Assembly (NCBI GenBank): GCA_051859505.1
Contig: JBHYFN010000031.1
Location: 1 to 46,694 of the forward strand
Source: JAFIEN01 sp051859505
GTDB lineage: Bacteria > Pseudomonadota > Alphaproteobacteria > Rhodobacterales > Rhodobacteraceae
Direction: 5' to 3'
Length of the DNA stretch: 46,694 nt
The position numbers and the translations under genes are program-made. Below are positions 37,400 to 45,370 of this stretch, one piece after another (positions within the stretch are counted from its first letter, which is position 1; each line of letters starts with the position of its first letter). The notes beneath the pieces are model-generated. The model saw only the letters and a program-made list of their open reading frames with translations. It was not told the DNA's origin and did not search any database.

Positions 37400-37851
37400 G
37401 TCCGTGCCCTGTGGTTCTTGAGGCCGAAGAAGGTCCATCCGTTCCACCGCGTGCCGGTGATGGCGCGTGCAATGGCGGACAGCGACTTGTAGGGCCGCCC
37501 CTGCCATTCGAAGCCGTCGGCGGTGACGGTTACGATCTGTTCGACGCCCTGCCACTCGCGCAGCAGCCGCGTGCCGGTGATCGGGCGGTCTCGGTCGGAG
37601 CGGATGCTGCGCTTCGCCCTGTCGCCGCCGTCCAGTTCCTCGCCCAAGCGTTCCAGCCGCCGGATCGTCTCCGGCTTCAGCCCGCCATAGGCGAGTTCCT
37701 GGATGCGATAGGCGAGGCGCGATTCCAGGTAGCGCCGATTGAACGGCGGCGGTTCGCTGTCGAACAGATTGCGCCATTGTTGCTTCAGGTCGGGCGTCGG
37801 CGTGGTCTTGAGCGCTGCCAGTCTTGCGGGGATCGGGTCATGCGTCGTCAT
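37396..37851 (-). CDS. DUF2924 domain protein
   Basis: In this 151-residue protein WRNLFDSEPPPFNRRYLESRLAYRIQELAYGGL near the N-terminus and the C-terminal TRLLREWQGVEQIVTVTADGFEWQGRPYKSLSAIARAITG (quoted in parts: REWQGVEQIVTV, FEWQGRPYKSLSAIA) match the DUF2924 pattern; the last part resembles a short DNA-mimic or modified-SH3 fold with WNGWTFFGL. The ATG at 37849-37851 overlaps the upstream stop, and its stop overlaps the recombinase start. DUF2924 genes accompany recombinases in many alphaproteobacterial islands and prophages; the function is unknown. Confidence 0.87.
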   Translation of the reverse strand: MTTHDPIPARLAALKTTPTPDLKQQWRNLFDSEPPPFNRRYLESRLAYRIQELAYGGLKPETIRRLERLGEELDGGDRAKRSIRSDRDRPITGTRLLREWQGVEQIVTVTADGFEWQGRPYKSLSAIARAITGTRWNGWTFFGLKNHRART

Positions 37852-38051
37852 GCGGCTCTCCGGTTTCGGGTAGTTGCATGACGGCATCGGTCAGCCGGAT
37901 AGTGTAGGAGAATTTCTCCAGTCTCGTCAGAAGGTTGAAGCCGGTCCCGCTGTATCAACCGGACAAGCCCGAGCGCGAGCAGACCGCAAAGCTCGGCGCG
38001 GCGCTCGGCGGGTGTCATCTGGTCGGGTGACAGCGGATTGGGGCGTTTCAT
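37848..38051 (-). CDS. Small conserved protein heading the recombinase operon
   Basis: The 67-residue protein (MKRPNPLSPDQMTPAERRAE start) has the segment MTPAERRAELCGLLALGLVRL, seen at the head of DUF2924-recombinase operons. It has no catalytic motif. Its stop overlaps the DUF2924 start as ATGA (37848-37851). It is the first gene of a run of minus-strand genes reaching to 26517, and lies 124 bases from the LexA-type box. Confidence 0.75.
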   Translation of the reverse strand: MKRPNPLSPDQMTPAERRAELCGLLALGLVRLIQRDRLQPSDETGEILLHYPADRCRHATTRNRRAA

Positions 38052-38174
38052 GCGGGCCTCGGAGCAGTCGTCTCCTCTGGCCTCTACTCACCGTGATCGC
38101 GAACCGTCCCATCGGACCCTGGTGCACGGGACATTTGGGCGTCTGGACTCGACTCACGGTTGATCTGTCGGATA

Positions 38175-38189
38175 GAACATAATCAGAAC
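38175..38189. promoter_or_regulatory. Candidate alphaproteobacterial LexA (SOS) box
   Basis: The minus-strand reading is GTTCTGATTATGTTC, an exact GTTC-N7-GTTC direct repeat, which is the known LexA operator form of Rhodobacter and other alphaproteobacteria. The spacer is AT-rich, as in real boxes, and contains GATTAT or CATAAT, either of which could be a -10 element. It lies in the divergent gap between the recombinase operon (start 38051) and the unknown two-gene unit (start 38336), so it could control one or both. Confidence 0.7.
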
Positions 38190-38335
38190 AGATTTTGCCT
38201 TCGTGCCGTGAATCGGTGGTGTTGCTTCAAGCAATGCTGGCTGTGCAGTATTTTGCGCGAGGTGAGGCAGGACGCAGCTACGCAACCCGGTTCCCACCGG
38301 TCAGCGAGAGGGTTTCAGGACAAAAAGGAGTTCAC

Positions 38336-39574
38336 ATGCCGAAGAGGATCAGAAATTTCGTTGATCGCGCATTTTCGAGAACCGTCGATCTCGAACTGCT
38401 CCACCGCCTATTGGCGCCCTATCTCGCCCACATCGACTTCGATTGGGATGGATTGCCGGAAGACGATGGCGAGAGGCGCGATGCGATTTTCGACCTCTTC
38501 GCAAAGGCCGACATGCGATTCCCAGCGAAGCTGCAGTTCGCCCTCTACAACATCTCCACGCTTTCCACGGATGCAGGCGCACGGATCATCCAGGAGATCG
38601 CCTCGGACGCTGGCACCGACGTCTTGGCTGCGTTTCGGGCGGAAGACGCAGCTGATGATCTACGCTTCACACCCCGTTTCATCGCGCTGATCACCTGGCT
38701 CGATCACCGGCCCATCTTCGACCGCGCCCTCAGCGCGGCGGCTTTCCTTGCCCACTCGACCAAGCTCGAACGCGATGCCGAACGGGAGGACGTCGATCTT
38801 CGGCATCATGATCCTGGTGTCCAGGATGGTTTCGCCGAGGCGGCACGGCTGCATTTTGCGAGCCGATACAACGGGCACTATTGCGAGGTCCGATGGTTCG
38901 AGGAGGAAGACCTGCTGCGCGTACTGATCCTGCACGGGTCAAAAGCGGAGACGAAGAACGTCGACCAGCAGGGCACCGAGGACACGCTGAAGTTCCGCGA
39001 AATCGTACAGTCGACGATCGAGTATGACCAGCGGAGGAGCTCGATCGCGGTAGGGTCGAAGTCCGCGACGGACGCCAAGAAGCTGGTCAAGCTCTTTGGG
39101 GAGCACGTGCTCGGCGACGGGGACATCTTCGAGGCATCGGCGAAGGAAGAACTCTACACGCTCGCGCCCCTGCAGAACCGTGGCGCGGCTTTCAGGTTCG
39201 ACTTTCAGCCCGAGGGCGAGATCACCCATGTCGCCCTGCGGGAAGTTCGCGTCGACGAGGCCCAGTTGACCACCACAGGCCGTCTGCGTCGGTCACCCTG
39301 GTATCTGACGCTCGGGGATTCCGAGAATGCGCTCAGACGCTTGAAGGATGTGGCACCCGAGATCGACGTCGCGGATGTGCGGATCGTGCATGCCAAGATC
39401 GACGTCACAATCGAAGTCGATGACAGCGAAATCGTTGTGCCCGTCACGATCAGACCGCCGCGAACGGTCAGCATGCGCGATCATTCGCACGAACGGCTCA
39501 TTCTCGAGATGCTGGAAGACAATGAAATTCGCAAGCGCCGCAGGACTGATCAGGCTGCTGCTGCAGCAGAGTGA
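38336..39574 (+). CDS. Uncharacterised protein, first gene of a two-gene unit
   Basis: This 412-residue protein matches no family I recognise. AGGAG lies five bases before the ATG at 38336, which fixes the start. The N-terminal third is helical and acidic (LHRLLAPYLAHIDFDWDGLPEDDGERR). Residues about 165-270 look alpha/beta (HFASRYNGHYCEVRWF, LKFREIVQSTIEYDQRR). The C-terminal part is beta-rich with two immunoglobulin-like stretches (VRIVHAKIDVTIEVDDSEIVVPVTIRPP). There is no signal peptide or membrane helix. The last 53 bases overlap the next gene, so the two proteins are probably made together. Its position 147 bases downstream of a LexA-type box suggests a damage-induced or defence-related role, which is inference. 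Confidence 0.85.
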   Translation: MPKRIRNFVDRAFSRTVDLELLHRLLAPYLAHIDFDWDGLPEDDGERRDAIFDLFAKADMRFPAKLQFALYNISTLSTDAGARIIQEIASDAGTDVLAAFRAEDAADDLRFTPRFIALITWLDHRPIFDRALSAAAFLAHSTKLERDAEREDVDLRHHDPGVQDGFAEAARLHFASRYNGHYCEVRWFEEEDLLRVLILHGSKAETKNVDQQGTEDTLKFREIVQSTIEYDQRRSSIAVGSKSATDAKKLVKLFGEHVLGDGDIFEASAKEELYTLAPLQNRGAAFRFDFQPEGEITHVALREVRVDEAQLTTTGRLRRSPWYLTLGDSENALRRLKDVAPEIDVADVRIVHAKIDVTIEVDDSEIVVPVTIRPPRTVSMRDHSHERLILEMLEDNEIRKRRRTDQAAAAAE

Positions 39575-40517
39575 TCGCCATCCGATCCGTTCCATAGGGG
39601 CCGCAGACCTGCAGCCTTACGATCCGCGCTTCGTCCGCACGCTCCGCAACCTGGGGATCCTTACGGACCGAGAGGATCTGCGGGACGACGGAGCCACGGC
39701 TTTTCGGGTCGTCGACAACGCGCTGGTCGTCGTCGATCTAGAAACCGGCGCCTGCGAACGCGACGGCGATGCACTGGACATCCAGGCATTCGACATTGAC
39801 ATCGGTGCGATGTGCAGGGCGATACGCGAGCAGTCCGGACTGGAGGGGCCCGGCCCGTCCGCAATCTCGACGCGGGTCTGGCGGCTCGGACGATACGTCC
39901 GTCAGGACCGGTCCGCCGAGATTTGCCTCGTGCGGCGGCTGCGCGAGGCAACGGCGCAGGAAGTCGTGGACCTTGTCAGGGGAGCGATCGATACCGAGGC
40001 GTCTGTCACCCTGATCAGTCTTGGTCGCATCGATCTGCCTACCGCAGTTGCCCGCCAGCTCGACGCGATGCGCATGACCCTTGCGGTGGCGGAGGATCTG
40101 ATGGGTCAGATCCCAGGATCGCCCTTCGCGATGAGCCTTGACCGAGTTCGCCTCGCGTCGTCGATGCCCGCCGCAGAGACCCGCCTGGTCGTCGACCGGA
40201 CAGGACGGCGCGTGATCTTCGACGGGCTCGAGATTTCCATCGAGCCGAGGGATTTCGATGGGTTCGTCCTGCTGGCCGAAGAGGCCGCGGATGTCGGCGG
40301 CTGGGTTCTACGCGACAGTATTGCAGCCGCGCTTCGGGCCAGCACGGGGCGGGACGCCAATCCGGAGCAGGTAGATCGGTGCATCTACCGGTTGCGCAAC
40401 GCGCTCAGAAAGTCGGCGAGCGAGATCGAGGCGCCGCGGCGCCCACTGATCGAGACGAAGCCGAAGGTGGGCTACCGCCTCACCCTCGCCGCGTCCCAGA
40501 TCGGATTCATGGCCTAG
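39522..40517 (+). CDS. Uncharacterised protein with C-terminal winged-helix-like domain
   Basis: This 331-residue protein has a C-terminal 100 residues (RLVVDRTGRRVIFDGLEISI, then LRDSIAAALRAS, QVDRCIYRLRNALRK, ending IETKPKVGYRLTL) that follow the OmpR/PhoB-type winged-helix effector layout, including the final 'GYRL' hairpin. The N-terminal 200 residues have no receiver-domain motifs I can see, though VTLISLGRIDLP and similar strands occur. The ATG at 39522 lies inside the upstream gene (53-base overlap, different frame); that start begins MKFASAAGLIRLLLQQ. It probably binds DNA and may regulate, or be fused to, the activity of its partner. Confidence 0.82.
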   Translation: MKFASAAGLIRLLLQQSDRHPIRSIGAADLQPYDPRFVRTLRNLGILTDREDLRDDGATAFRVVDNALVVVDLETGACERDGDALDIQAFDIDIGAMCRAIREQSGLEGPGPSAISTRVWRLGRYVRQDRSAEICLVRRLREATAQEVVDLVRGAIDTEASVTLISLGRIDLPTAVARQLDAMRMTLAVAEDLMGQIPGSPFAMSLDRVRLASSMPAAETRLVVDRTGRRVIFDGLEISIEPRDFDGFVLLAEEAADVGGWVLRDSIAAALRASTGRDANPEQVDRCIYRLRNALRKSASEIEAPRRPLIETKPKVGYRLTLAASQIGFMA

Positions 40518-40534
40518 ACCCGTTCTCCGGCACC

Positions 40535-40561
40535 GGGAGGTTTTCGGGAGGTTTTCGGGAG
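40535..40561 (+). repeat. Tandem 11-bp repeat upstream of the sigma-like gene
   Basis: GGGAGGTTTTC occurs at 40535-40545 and 40546-40556, followed by a partial copy GGGAG (40557-40561). It lies in the 117-base gap before the plus-strand module and just upstream of an AT-rich GATAAATAG stretch that could be a -10 region. Repeats with helical phasing often are operators in mobile elements. Confidence 0.6.
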
Positions 40562-40634
40562 AAGCCCGAGAGATAAATAGTTTCAGCACGTTGCATCTTC
40601 GGCTGGTCACCAGAAACGACCAGGACCGAACGAC

Positions 40635-41228
40635 ATGCACCCTCCCATTACACCCACCGACCTTTCCACACTGATCAATGAAGCCGATGCCGCCGCGCGC
40701 CGTCTGCGCCGCAAACTGGTTCTGCCTTTCGCCGATCACGACGATCTCCGCCAGGATCTCCTCGTCGACTTGATCTGTCGCCTGCCTGGCTTCGACGCGC
40801 GGCGCGGCAGCATTGGCGCCATCGCCAACATCGTGCTGCGCAACCAGTCCTCGCGGATCGCGGTGCGCCATCACCGCCAGCGCCGTGCGCAGGGTGGGTC
40901 GCTGCTCTCGCTCGAGGTGCCCTTGGCCGGAGCCCGCGAGCCGGTCGGCGACACGCTGAGCGAGGACGACGGGCTTGCCGCCTGGCACGGCCAGACCTGC
41001 TGCGCCGCGGCCGTCGCCGAACTTCACCACGCTCTGCAGGCCACTCTCGCGCGGCTGCCGGCTGAGGATCGCCGGTTCTGCGCGGCGCTGGCGCATCGCC
41101 CCGTCGCCGCGCTCGCGGCCGAGGGGTTCGGCAGCCGGTCCGCGCTCTACCGCCGCCTCGCCGATCTCCGTCACGTCCTCACCGCCCACGGTCTCGGTCC
41201 CGCCTGGGACGATCTCGCGGCGGCCTGA
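40635..41228 (+). CDS. Sigma-70-like protein
   Basis: In this 197-residue protein residues about 30-75 (PFADHDDLRQDLLVDLICRLPGFDARRGSIGAIANIVLRN, quoted here as DDLRQDLLVDLICRLPGFD and RRGSIGAIANIVLRN) resemble sigma region 2. The C-terminus (LPAEDRRFCAALAHRPVAALAAEG, then SRSALYRRLADLRHVL) resembles region 4 with an HTH. It is short, like ECF factors, but lacks the usual strong region-4 'LP..R..F.L' spacing. It heads the phage-type gene run and may direct its late transcription; homologous genes in other alphaproteobacterial islands are annotated as RNA polymerase sigma factors. Confidence 0.65.
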   Translation: MHPPITPTDLSTLINEADAAARRLRRKLVLPFADHDDLRQDLLVDLICRLPGFDARRGSIGAIANIVLRNQSSRIAVRHHRQRRAQGGSLLSLEVPLAGAREPVGDTLSEDDGLAAWHGQTCCAAAVAELHHALQATLARLPAEDRRFCAALAHRPVAALAAEGFGSRSALYRRLADLRHVLTAHGLGPAWDDLAAA

Positions 41229-41250
41229 GTAGAGGCGAAAGGAGGAGATC

Positions 41251-41640
41251 ATGTTCATGGGCACCACCCCCGTCATCACGGTCCGCGTCCACCGACCGCT
41301 CACCGAGATCGAGTTCTGCGCCTGGGTGGCGCAGGCCGTACCGGGCGACCGGCTCGAATACCATCGCGGCTTTCTGACGCTCGATCGTTGTCAGGGATTG
41401 TCCCGCTTCACGACCGAAGAACGCACAAGGCTGACCTGGCTAGGCGCCCGCGCGTTCTGGGCCGCCGAACAGGGCCTCGTGCACCTGGTGCAAGAGCGCT
41501 TGGGTCCCGACCAGTTCGCCTACATCGCCGTCGCCCGCCCCAAGCCGAAGGCCGCAGCCGTGTCGCTGTCCGCGCTCCTGCTCGCCGAGCAGGGGCAGCC
41601 CGACCACGCCACCGGTTCGAGTGGTCGGGCTGCCGCGTGA
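41251..41640 (+). CDS. Small uncharacterised island protein
   Basis: This 129-residue protein has AAAGGAGGAG, an excellent ribosome-binding site, just before the ATG at 41251. The sequence (VRVHRPLTEIEFCAWVAQAVPGD, WLGARAFWAAEQGLVHLVQ) has no motif I recognise; WAAEQGLVHLVQERLGPDQ suggests a helical domain. It ends in a low-complexity Ala/Gly tail and is followed without gap by the next gene. It may be an accessory factor of the recombination module. Confidence 0.75.
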   Translation: MFMGTTPVITVRVHRPLTEIEFCAWVAQAVPGDRLEYHRGFLTLDRCQGLSRFTTEERTRLTWLGARAFWAAEQGLVHLVQERLGPDQFAYIAVARPKPKAAAVSLSALLLAEQGQPDHATGSSGRAAA

Positions 41641-41684
41641 TGACCGCCTTCAAATCCCTTTTTGCCGATCATGGAGACCCCTAC

Positions 41685-42173
41685 ATGCCGTTCCCCGCGA
41701 ACACCCCCTCCGTCGACGACCTGCCGGGCCTCGGCTTGCAGGACATCGCCCAGCTTCCCGTCGAACTGCTGGCCATCCTGCAGCGCGAGATCGACGAGCG
41801 CATGGCGCGGACCAAGGCCGCGAAGGCCCGCCTCGATCGCGCGCTGACGGTCCGCTACGCCACCCGCGCCGCCGATGAACGGCAGGCGGCGGGCAAGGAC
41901 ACCGGGACGATCCGCTTCGACGACGGCGATTTCACCGTGATCGCCGACCTGCCGAAACGGGTCGATTGGGATCAGGATCGCCTCGCCGCAATAGTCGAGC
42001 GCATCCGCGCCGCCGGGGACGATCCCGCGCAGTATGTCGACATCGCGTTCAAGGTGCCCGAGCGCAAATACGCCGCCTGGCCCGATGCCATCCGCACCGG
42101 TTTCGAGCCCGCGCGCACCGTCCGGCCCGGCACGCTGAAGGTCGAGATCGTCCCGCAGGGGGCCGACCAATGA
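41685..42173 (+). CDS. Uncharacterised protein upstream of the Sak4-like gene
   Basis: The protein has 162 residues from the ATG at 41685 (GGAG eight bases upstream), or 177 if translation begins at 41640, where ATG overlaps the previous stop (TGATG). The sequence starts PFPANTPSVDDLPGLGLQDI; residues 30-75 form a charged coiled coil (LLAILQREIDERMARTKAAK); the C-terminal part contains VIADLPKRVDWDQDRL and YVDIAFKVPERKYAAWP. I recall close relatives always located before a phage nucleotide-binding ATPase in Rhodobacterales islands, but no function is known. Its stop overlaps the ATPase start as ATGA. Confidence 0.82.
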   Translation: MPFPANTPSVDDLPGLGLQDIAQLPVELLAILQREIDERMARTKAAKARLDRALTVRYATRAADERQAAGKDTGTIRFDDGDFTVIADLPKRVDWDQDRLAAIVERIRAAGDDPAQYVDIAFKVPERKYAAWPDAIRTGFEPARTVRPGTLKVEIVPQGADQ

Positions 42174-43042
42174 GCCTCCCAATCATCAGCGCCGACCAGC
42201 GGTTGGCCGAGCCGCGTGGGATCAAGGGCTGCATCTTCGGTAAGTCCGGCATCGGGAAGACCTCGCTCCTCTGGACCCTGAACGCGTCGACGACCCTGTT
42301 CATGGATCTCGAGGCGGGCGATCTCGCCATCGAGGGCTGGGAGGGGGACAGCATCCGGCCGCGAACCTGGACGGAATGCCGGGACTTCGCGGTGTTCATC
42401 GGTGGGCCCAACCCGGCGCTGCGCGACGAGCAGCCCTACAGCCCGGCGCACTACAGAGCGGTCTGCGACCGCTTCGGCGATCCGACAGCACTCGACCGCT
42501 ACGACACGATCTTCGTGGACTCGATCACCGTAGCGGGGCGGCTGTGCTTTGGCTGGTGCAAGGGTCAGCCCGAGGCGCTGTCGGAGAAGACCGGCAAGCC
42601 GGATGTGCGCGGGGCCTACGGGCTGCACGGCCGCGAGATGATCGGCTGGCTGACGCATCTCCAGCACACACGGGCCAAGAACGTCTGGTTTGTCGGAATC
42701 CTCGACGAGAAGCTCGACGACTTCAACCGCAAGGTGTTCCAGCCGCAGATCGACGGCTCGAAGACCGGGTTGGAGCTGCCTGGGATCGTCGACGAGGTGA
42801 TCACCATGGCGGAGCTGAAGGCCGAGGGCGACCCGTATCGCGCCTTCGTCTGCCAGACGATCAACCCGTGGGGCTTTCCGGCCAAGGACCGCTCCGGTCG
42901 GCTGGATCAGGTCGAGGAGCCCCACCTCGGCCGCCTGATGACGAAGATCCGCGCCCCCGTCGCGCCGGCGCCCAAGCGCCTGACCTATACCCCGCCGCCC
43001 GCCGATCCGGTGGCTGACGCCCAATCCCAACCGCAATCCTGA
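42170..43042 (+). CDS. RecA-like ATPase, Sak4-type phage annealing/recombination protein
   Basis: In this 290-residue P-loop ATPase Walker A is FGKSGIGKTS (23-32), DTIFVDS is Walker B, and the sensor-like HTRAKNVWFVG follows. The size and single RecA-like core, with no N-terminal or C-terminal RecA domains, match phage 'nucleotide-binding proteins' of the Sak4 type, which promote annealing or strand exchange with an SSB partner. The next gene encodes a probable SSB-like protein, in agreement. The start overlaps the upstream stop (ATGA at 42170-42173). The C-terminal tail is Pro-rich and probably disordered. Confidence 0.85.
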   Translation: MSLPIISADQRLAEPRGIKGCIFGKSGIGKTSLLWTLNASTTLFMDLEAGDLAIEGWEGDSIRPRTWTECRDFAVFIGGPNPALRDEQPYSPAHYRAVCDRFGDPTALDRYDTIFVDSITVAGRLCFGWCKGQPEALSEKTGKPDVRGAYGLHGREMIGWLTHLQHTRAKNVWFVGILDEKLDDFNRKVFQPQIDGSKTGLELPGIVDEVITMAELKAEGDPYRAFVCQTINPWGFPAKDRSGRLDQVEEPHLGRLMTKIRAPVAPAPKRLTYTPPPADPVADAQSQPQS

Positions 43043-43061
43043 TCAGAAAAGGAGGTTCCCC

Positions 43062-43691
43062 ATGGGTTCCTGGAACGATTTCAACGACGCGCAGAGCAAC
43101 AGCAACCTGATCCCAAAGGGCACGCTGGCCAAGGTGCGCCTGACCATCCGCCCCGGCGGTTTCGACGATGCCTCGCAAGGCTGGACCGGCGGCTATGCCA
43201 CGCGCGGCTCGACCGGCGCGGTCTATCTCAACGGCGAGTTCACCGTGACCGAGGGGCAGTACGCCCGGCGCAAGATCTTCACGCTGATCGGGCTCTACAG
43301 CCCGAAGGGGCCGGACTGGGCGAACATGGGCCGCAGCCTCGTGCGCGGAATGCTGAACTCGGCGCGCGGGATTTCCGACAAGGACATGTCCGCCGAGGCG
43401 CAGGCGGCGCGGCGGATCAACGGCTTTGCCGATCTCGACGGGATCGAGTTCATCGCCCGCATCGACATCGGCACCGACGCCAGCGGCGACGACAAGAACG
43501 AGATCCGCAGCGCGGTCACGCCGGATCATCGCGATTACGCGCAGGTCATGGGGACTGCGGCGTTGCAGTTCGGCGGACAGGGTGCAGCCGGACATGCCCC
43601 GCAGCAGACCACCCCTGCGGCAGCGGCACATCAGCCCAGCCAGCCCTCGTCCGCCCCCGGGTTCGCCGGTCGGCCGAGCTGGGCGCAGTAA
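43062..43691 (+). CDS. Probable ssDNA-binding protein partner of the Sak4-like ATPase
   Basis: The 209-residue protein has AAGGAGG before the ATG at 43062. The first 140 residues are beta-rich (IPKGTLAKVRLTIRPGGFDD, GAVYLNGEFTVTEGQYARRK, IFTLIGLYSPKG), consistent with an OB-fold-like core; the remainder (GAAGHAPQQTTPAAAAHQP to FAGRPSWAQ) is a disordered Gln/Pro/Ala tail as in SSB proteins. It lacks the acidic SSB tip. The role is inferred from fold impression and from being next to the Sak4-like gene, where SSBs usually sit. Confidence 0.75.
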   Translation: MGSWNDFNDAQSNSNLIPKGTLAKVRLTIRPGGFDDASQGWTGGYATRGSTGAVYLNGEFTVTEGQYARRKIFTLIGLYSPKGPDWANMGRSLVRGMLNSARGISDKDMSAEAQAARRINGFADLDGIEFIARIDIGTDASGDDKNEIRSAVTPDHRDYAQVMGTAALQFGGQGAAGHAPQQTTPAAAAHQPSQPSSAPGFAGRPSWAQ

Positions 43692-43705
43692 GGGGGAGAC
43701 CGGCC

Positions 43706-45370
43706 ATGCGCCTGCGCCCCCGCCAGAAGACCTTCGTCGAGCGCAGCGTGGCTGCGCTCGCCTCCCGCGGCAACACGCTGGGCGTGGCGCCCACCGGTGC
43801 GGGCAAGACCATCATGCTCTCGGCGGTCACCGGCGAGATGATCGGCGACGGCGCGAAGGCCTGCGTGCTCGCCCATCGCGACGAGCTGACGGCGCAGAAC
43901 CGCGCCAAGTTCCAGCGCGTGGTGCCGGGCGTCGGCACCTCGGTGATCGACGCCACCGAGAAATCCTGGAACGGCCAGGTCGCCTTCGCCATGGTGCCGA
44001 CGCTGGCGCGGGCTATGAGCCTCGCCAACATGCCGCGCCTCGACCTGCTGGTCGTGGACGAGGCGCACCATGCGGTCGCCGACAGCTACCGCCGCATCAT
44101 CGACCGGGTGCGCGAGGCCAATCCCGACGCCCGCATCTTCGGGGTCACGGCGACGCCGAACCGGGGCGATAAGAAGGGCCTGCGCGAGGTCTTCGACAAC
44201 GTGGCCGATCAGGTGCGATTGGGCGAGCTGATCGCCTCGGGCCACCTGGTGCCGCCGCGCACCTTCGTCATCGACGTGGGAGTGCAGGACGAGTTGCGCT
44301 CGGTCCGCAAGACCATGTCGGATTTCGACATGGCGGAGGTGGCGGGCATCATGGACCGCGCCCCCGTCACCGACGAGGTGATCCGACACTGGAAGGAGAA
44401 GGCAGGCGACCGGCAGACCGTGGTGTTCTGCTCCACCGTCGCGCACGCCGAACACGTCACCGACGCCTTCAGGGCGGCGGGGGTTTCCGCCACGCTGATC
44501 CACGGCGATCTGGCGGCAGAGACCCGCAAGGCGATCCTCGCCGACTACGCGGCGGGCGACATCCGCGTCGTCGTCAACGTGGCGGTGCTGACCGAGGGCT
44601 GGGACCACCCGCCCACCTCCTGCGTTGTGCTACTGCGCCCCAGTTCCTACAAGTCCACCATGATCCAGATGGTCGGGCGCGGCCTGCGCACCGTCGACCC
44701 CGAGGAACACCCGGGCATCGTCAAGACCGACTGCATCGTGCTCGACTTCGGCACTTCCAGTCTGACGCACGGCACGCTGGAGCAGGATGTCGATCTCGAC
44801 GGGCGGGTCCCGACGCCGGGGGAAGCGCCGACGAAACTCTGCCCGGAGTGCAAGGCCGAGATCCCGATCGCGGTCACCGAATGCCCGATCTGCGGGTGCG
44901 AGTTGCCGCGCGAAGGCGCGGAGCCGATCGACAGCTTCGTCATGACCGAACTCGATCTTCTCGATCGCTCGAGTTTCGCGTGGGTGGACCTGTTCGGCGA
45001 CGACGCCGCGCTGATGGCCAACGGCTTTCACGCCTGGGGCGGCGTGTTCTTCCTCGACGGCCGCTGGCACGCGGTCGGGGGCGGCAAGGGCACGGCGACG
45101 AGGCTCCTCGGCGTGGGCGAGCGCATCGTCTGCCTCGCGCAGGCCGACGACTGGCTGAACGAGCACGAGACCGACGAAAGCGCCTTCAAGTCTAAAGGCT
45201 GGCTGAAGCAGGACGCGACCGAGAAGCAGCTGAACTGCCTGCCGCCCGAATTCCGGCGCGATTTCGGACTGACGCGGTATCGCGCCTCGGCGCTGATCTC
45301 GTTCCAATTCAACAAGCGCGACATTCGGCGCCTGGTCACGGCGGCCGAGCCCGAGCGGAGGGCGGCGTGA
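43706..45370 (+). CDS. Superfamily 2 DEAD/DEAH-box helicase with zinc ribbon
   Basis: In this 554-residue protein Walker A is PTGAGKT (29-35), DEAH is 118-121, the TATP motif is present, and motif VI is QMVGRGLRT; the two RecA-like lobes span about 1-350. A Zn-ribbon follows with Cys379, Cys382, Cys393, Cys396 and an extra Cys398 (CPECKAEIP, CPICGCEL). The last 150 residues (FAWVDLFGDDAALMANGFHAW onward) are an extension I do not recognise. It probably remodels DNA ends or replication intermediates in the element's recombination or replication. The stop overlaps the next gene's GTG as GTGA. Confidence 0.92.
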   Translation: MRLRPRQKTFVERSVAALASRGNTLGVAPTGAGKTIMLSAVTGEMIGDGAKACVLAHRDELTAQNRAKFQRVVPGVGTSVIDATEKSWNGQVAFAMVPTLARAMSLANMPRLDLLVVDEAHHAVADSYRRIIDRVREANPDARIFGVTATPNRGDKKGLREVFDNVADQVRLGELIASGHLVPPRTFVIDVGVQDELRSVRKTMSDFDMAEVAGIMDRAPVTDEVIRHWKEKAGDRQTVVFCSTVAHAEHVTDAFRAAGVSATLIHGDLAAETRKAILADYAAGDIRVVVNVAVLTEGWDHPPTSCVVLLRPSSYKSTMIQMVGRGLRTVDPEEHPGIVKTDCIVLDFGTSSLTHGTLEQDVDLDGRVPTPGEAPTKLCPECKAEIPIAVTECPICGCELPREGAEPIDSFVMTELDLLDRSSFAWVDLFGDDAALMANGFHAWGGVFFLDGRWHAVGGGKGTATRLLGVGERIVCLAQADDWLNEHETDESAFKSKGWLKQDATEKQLNCLPPEFRRDFGLTRYRASALISFQFNKRDIRRLVTAAEPERRAA

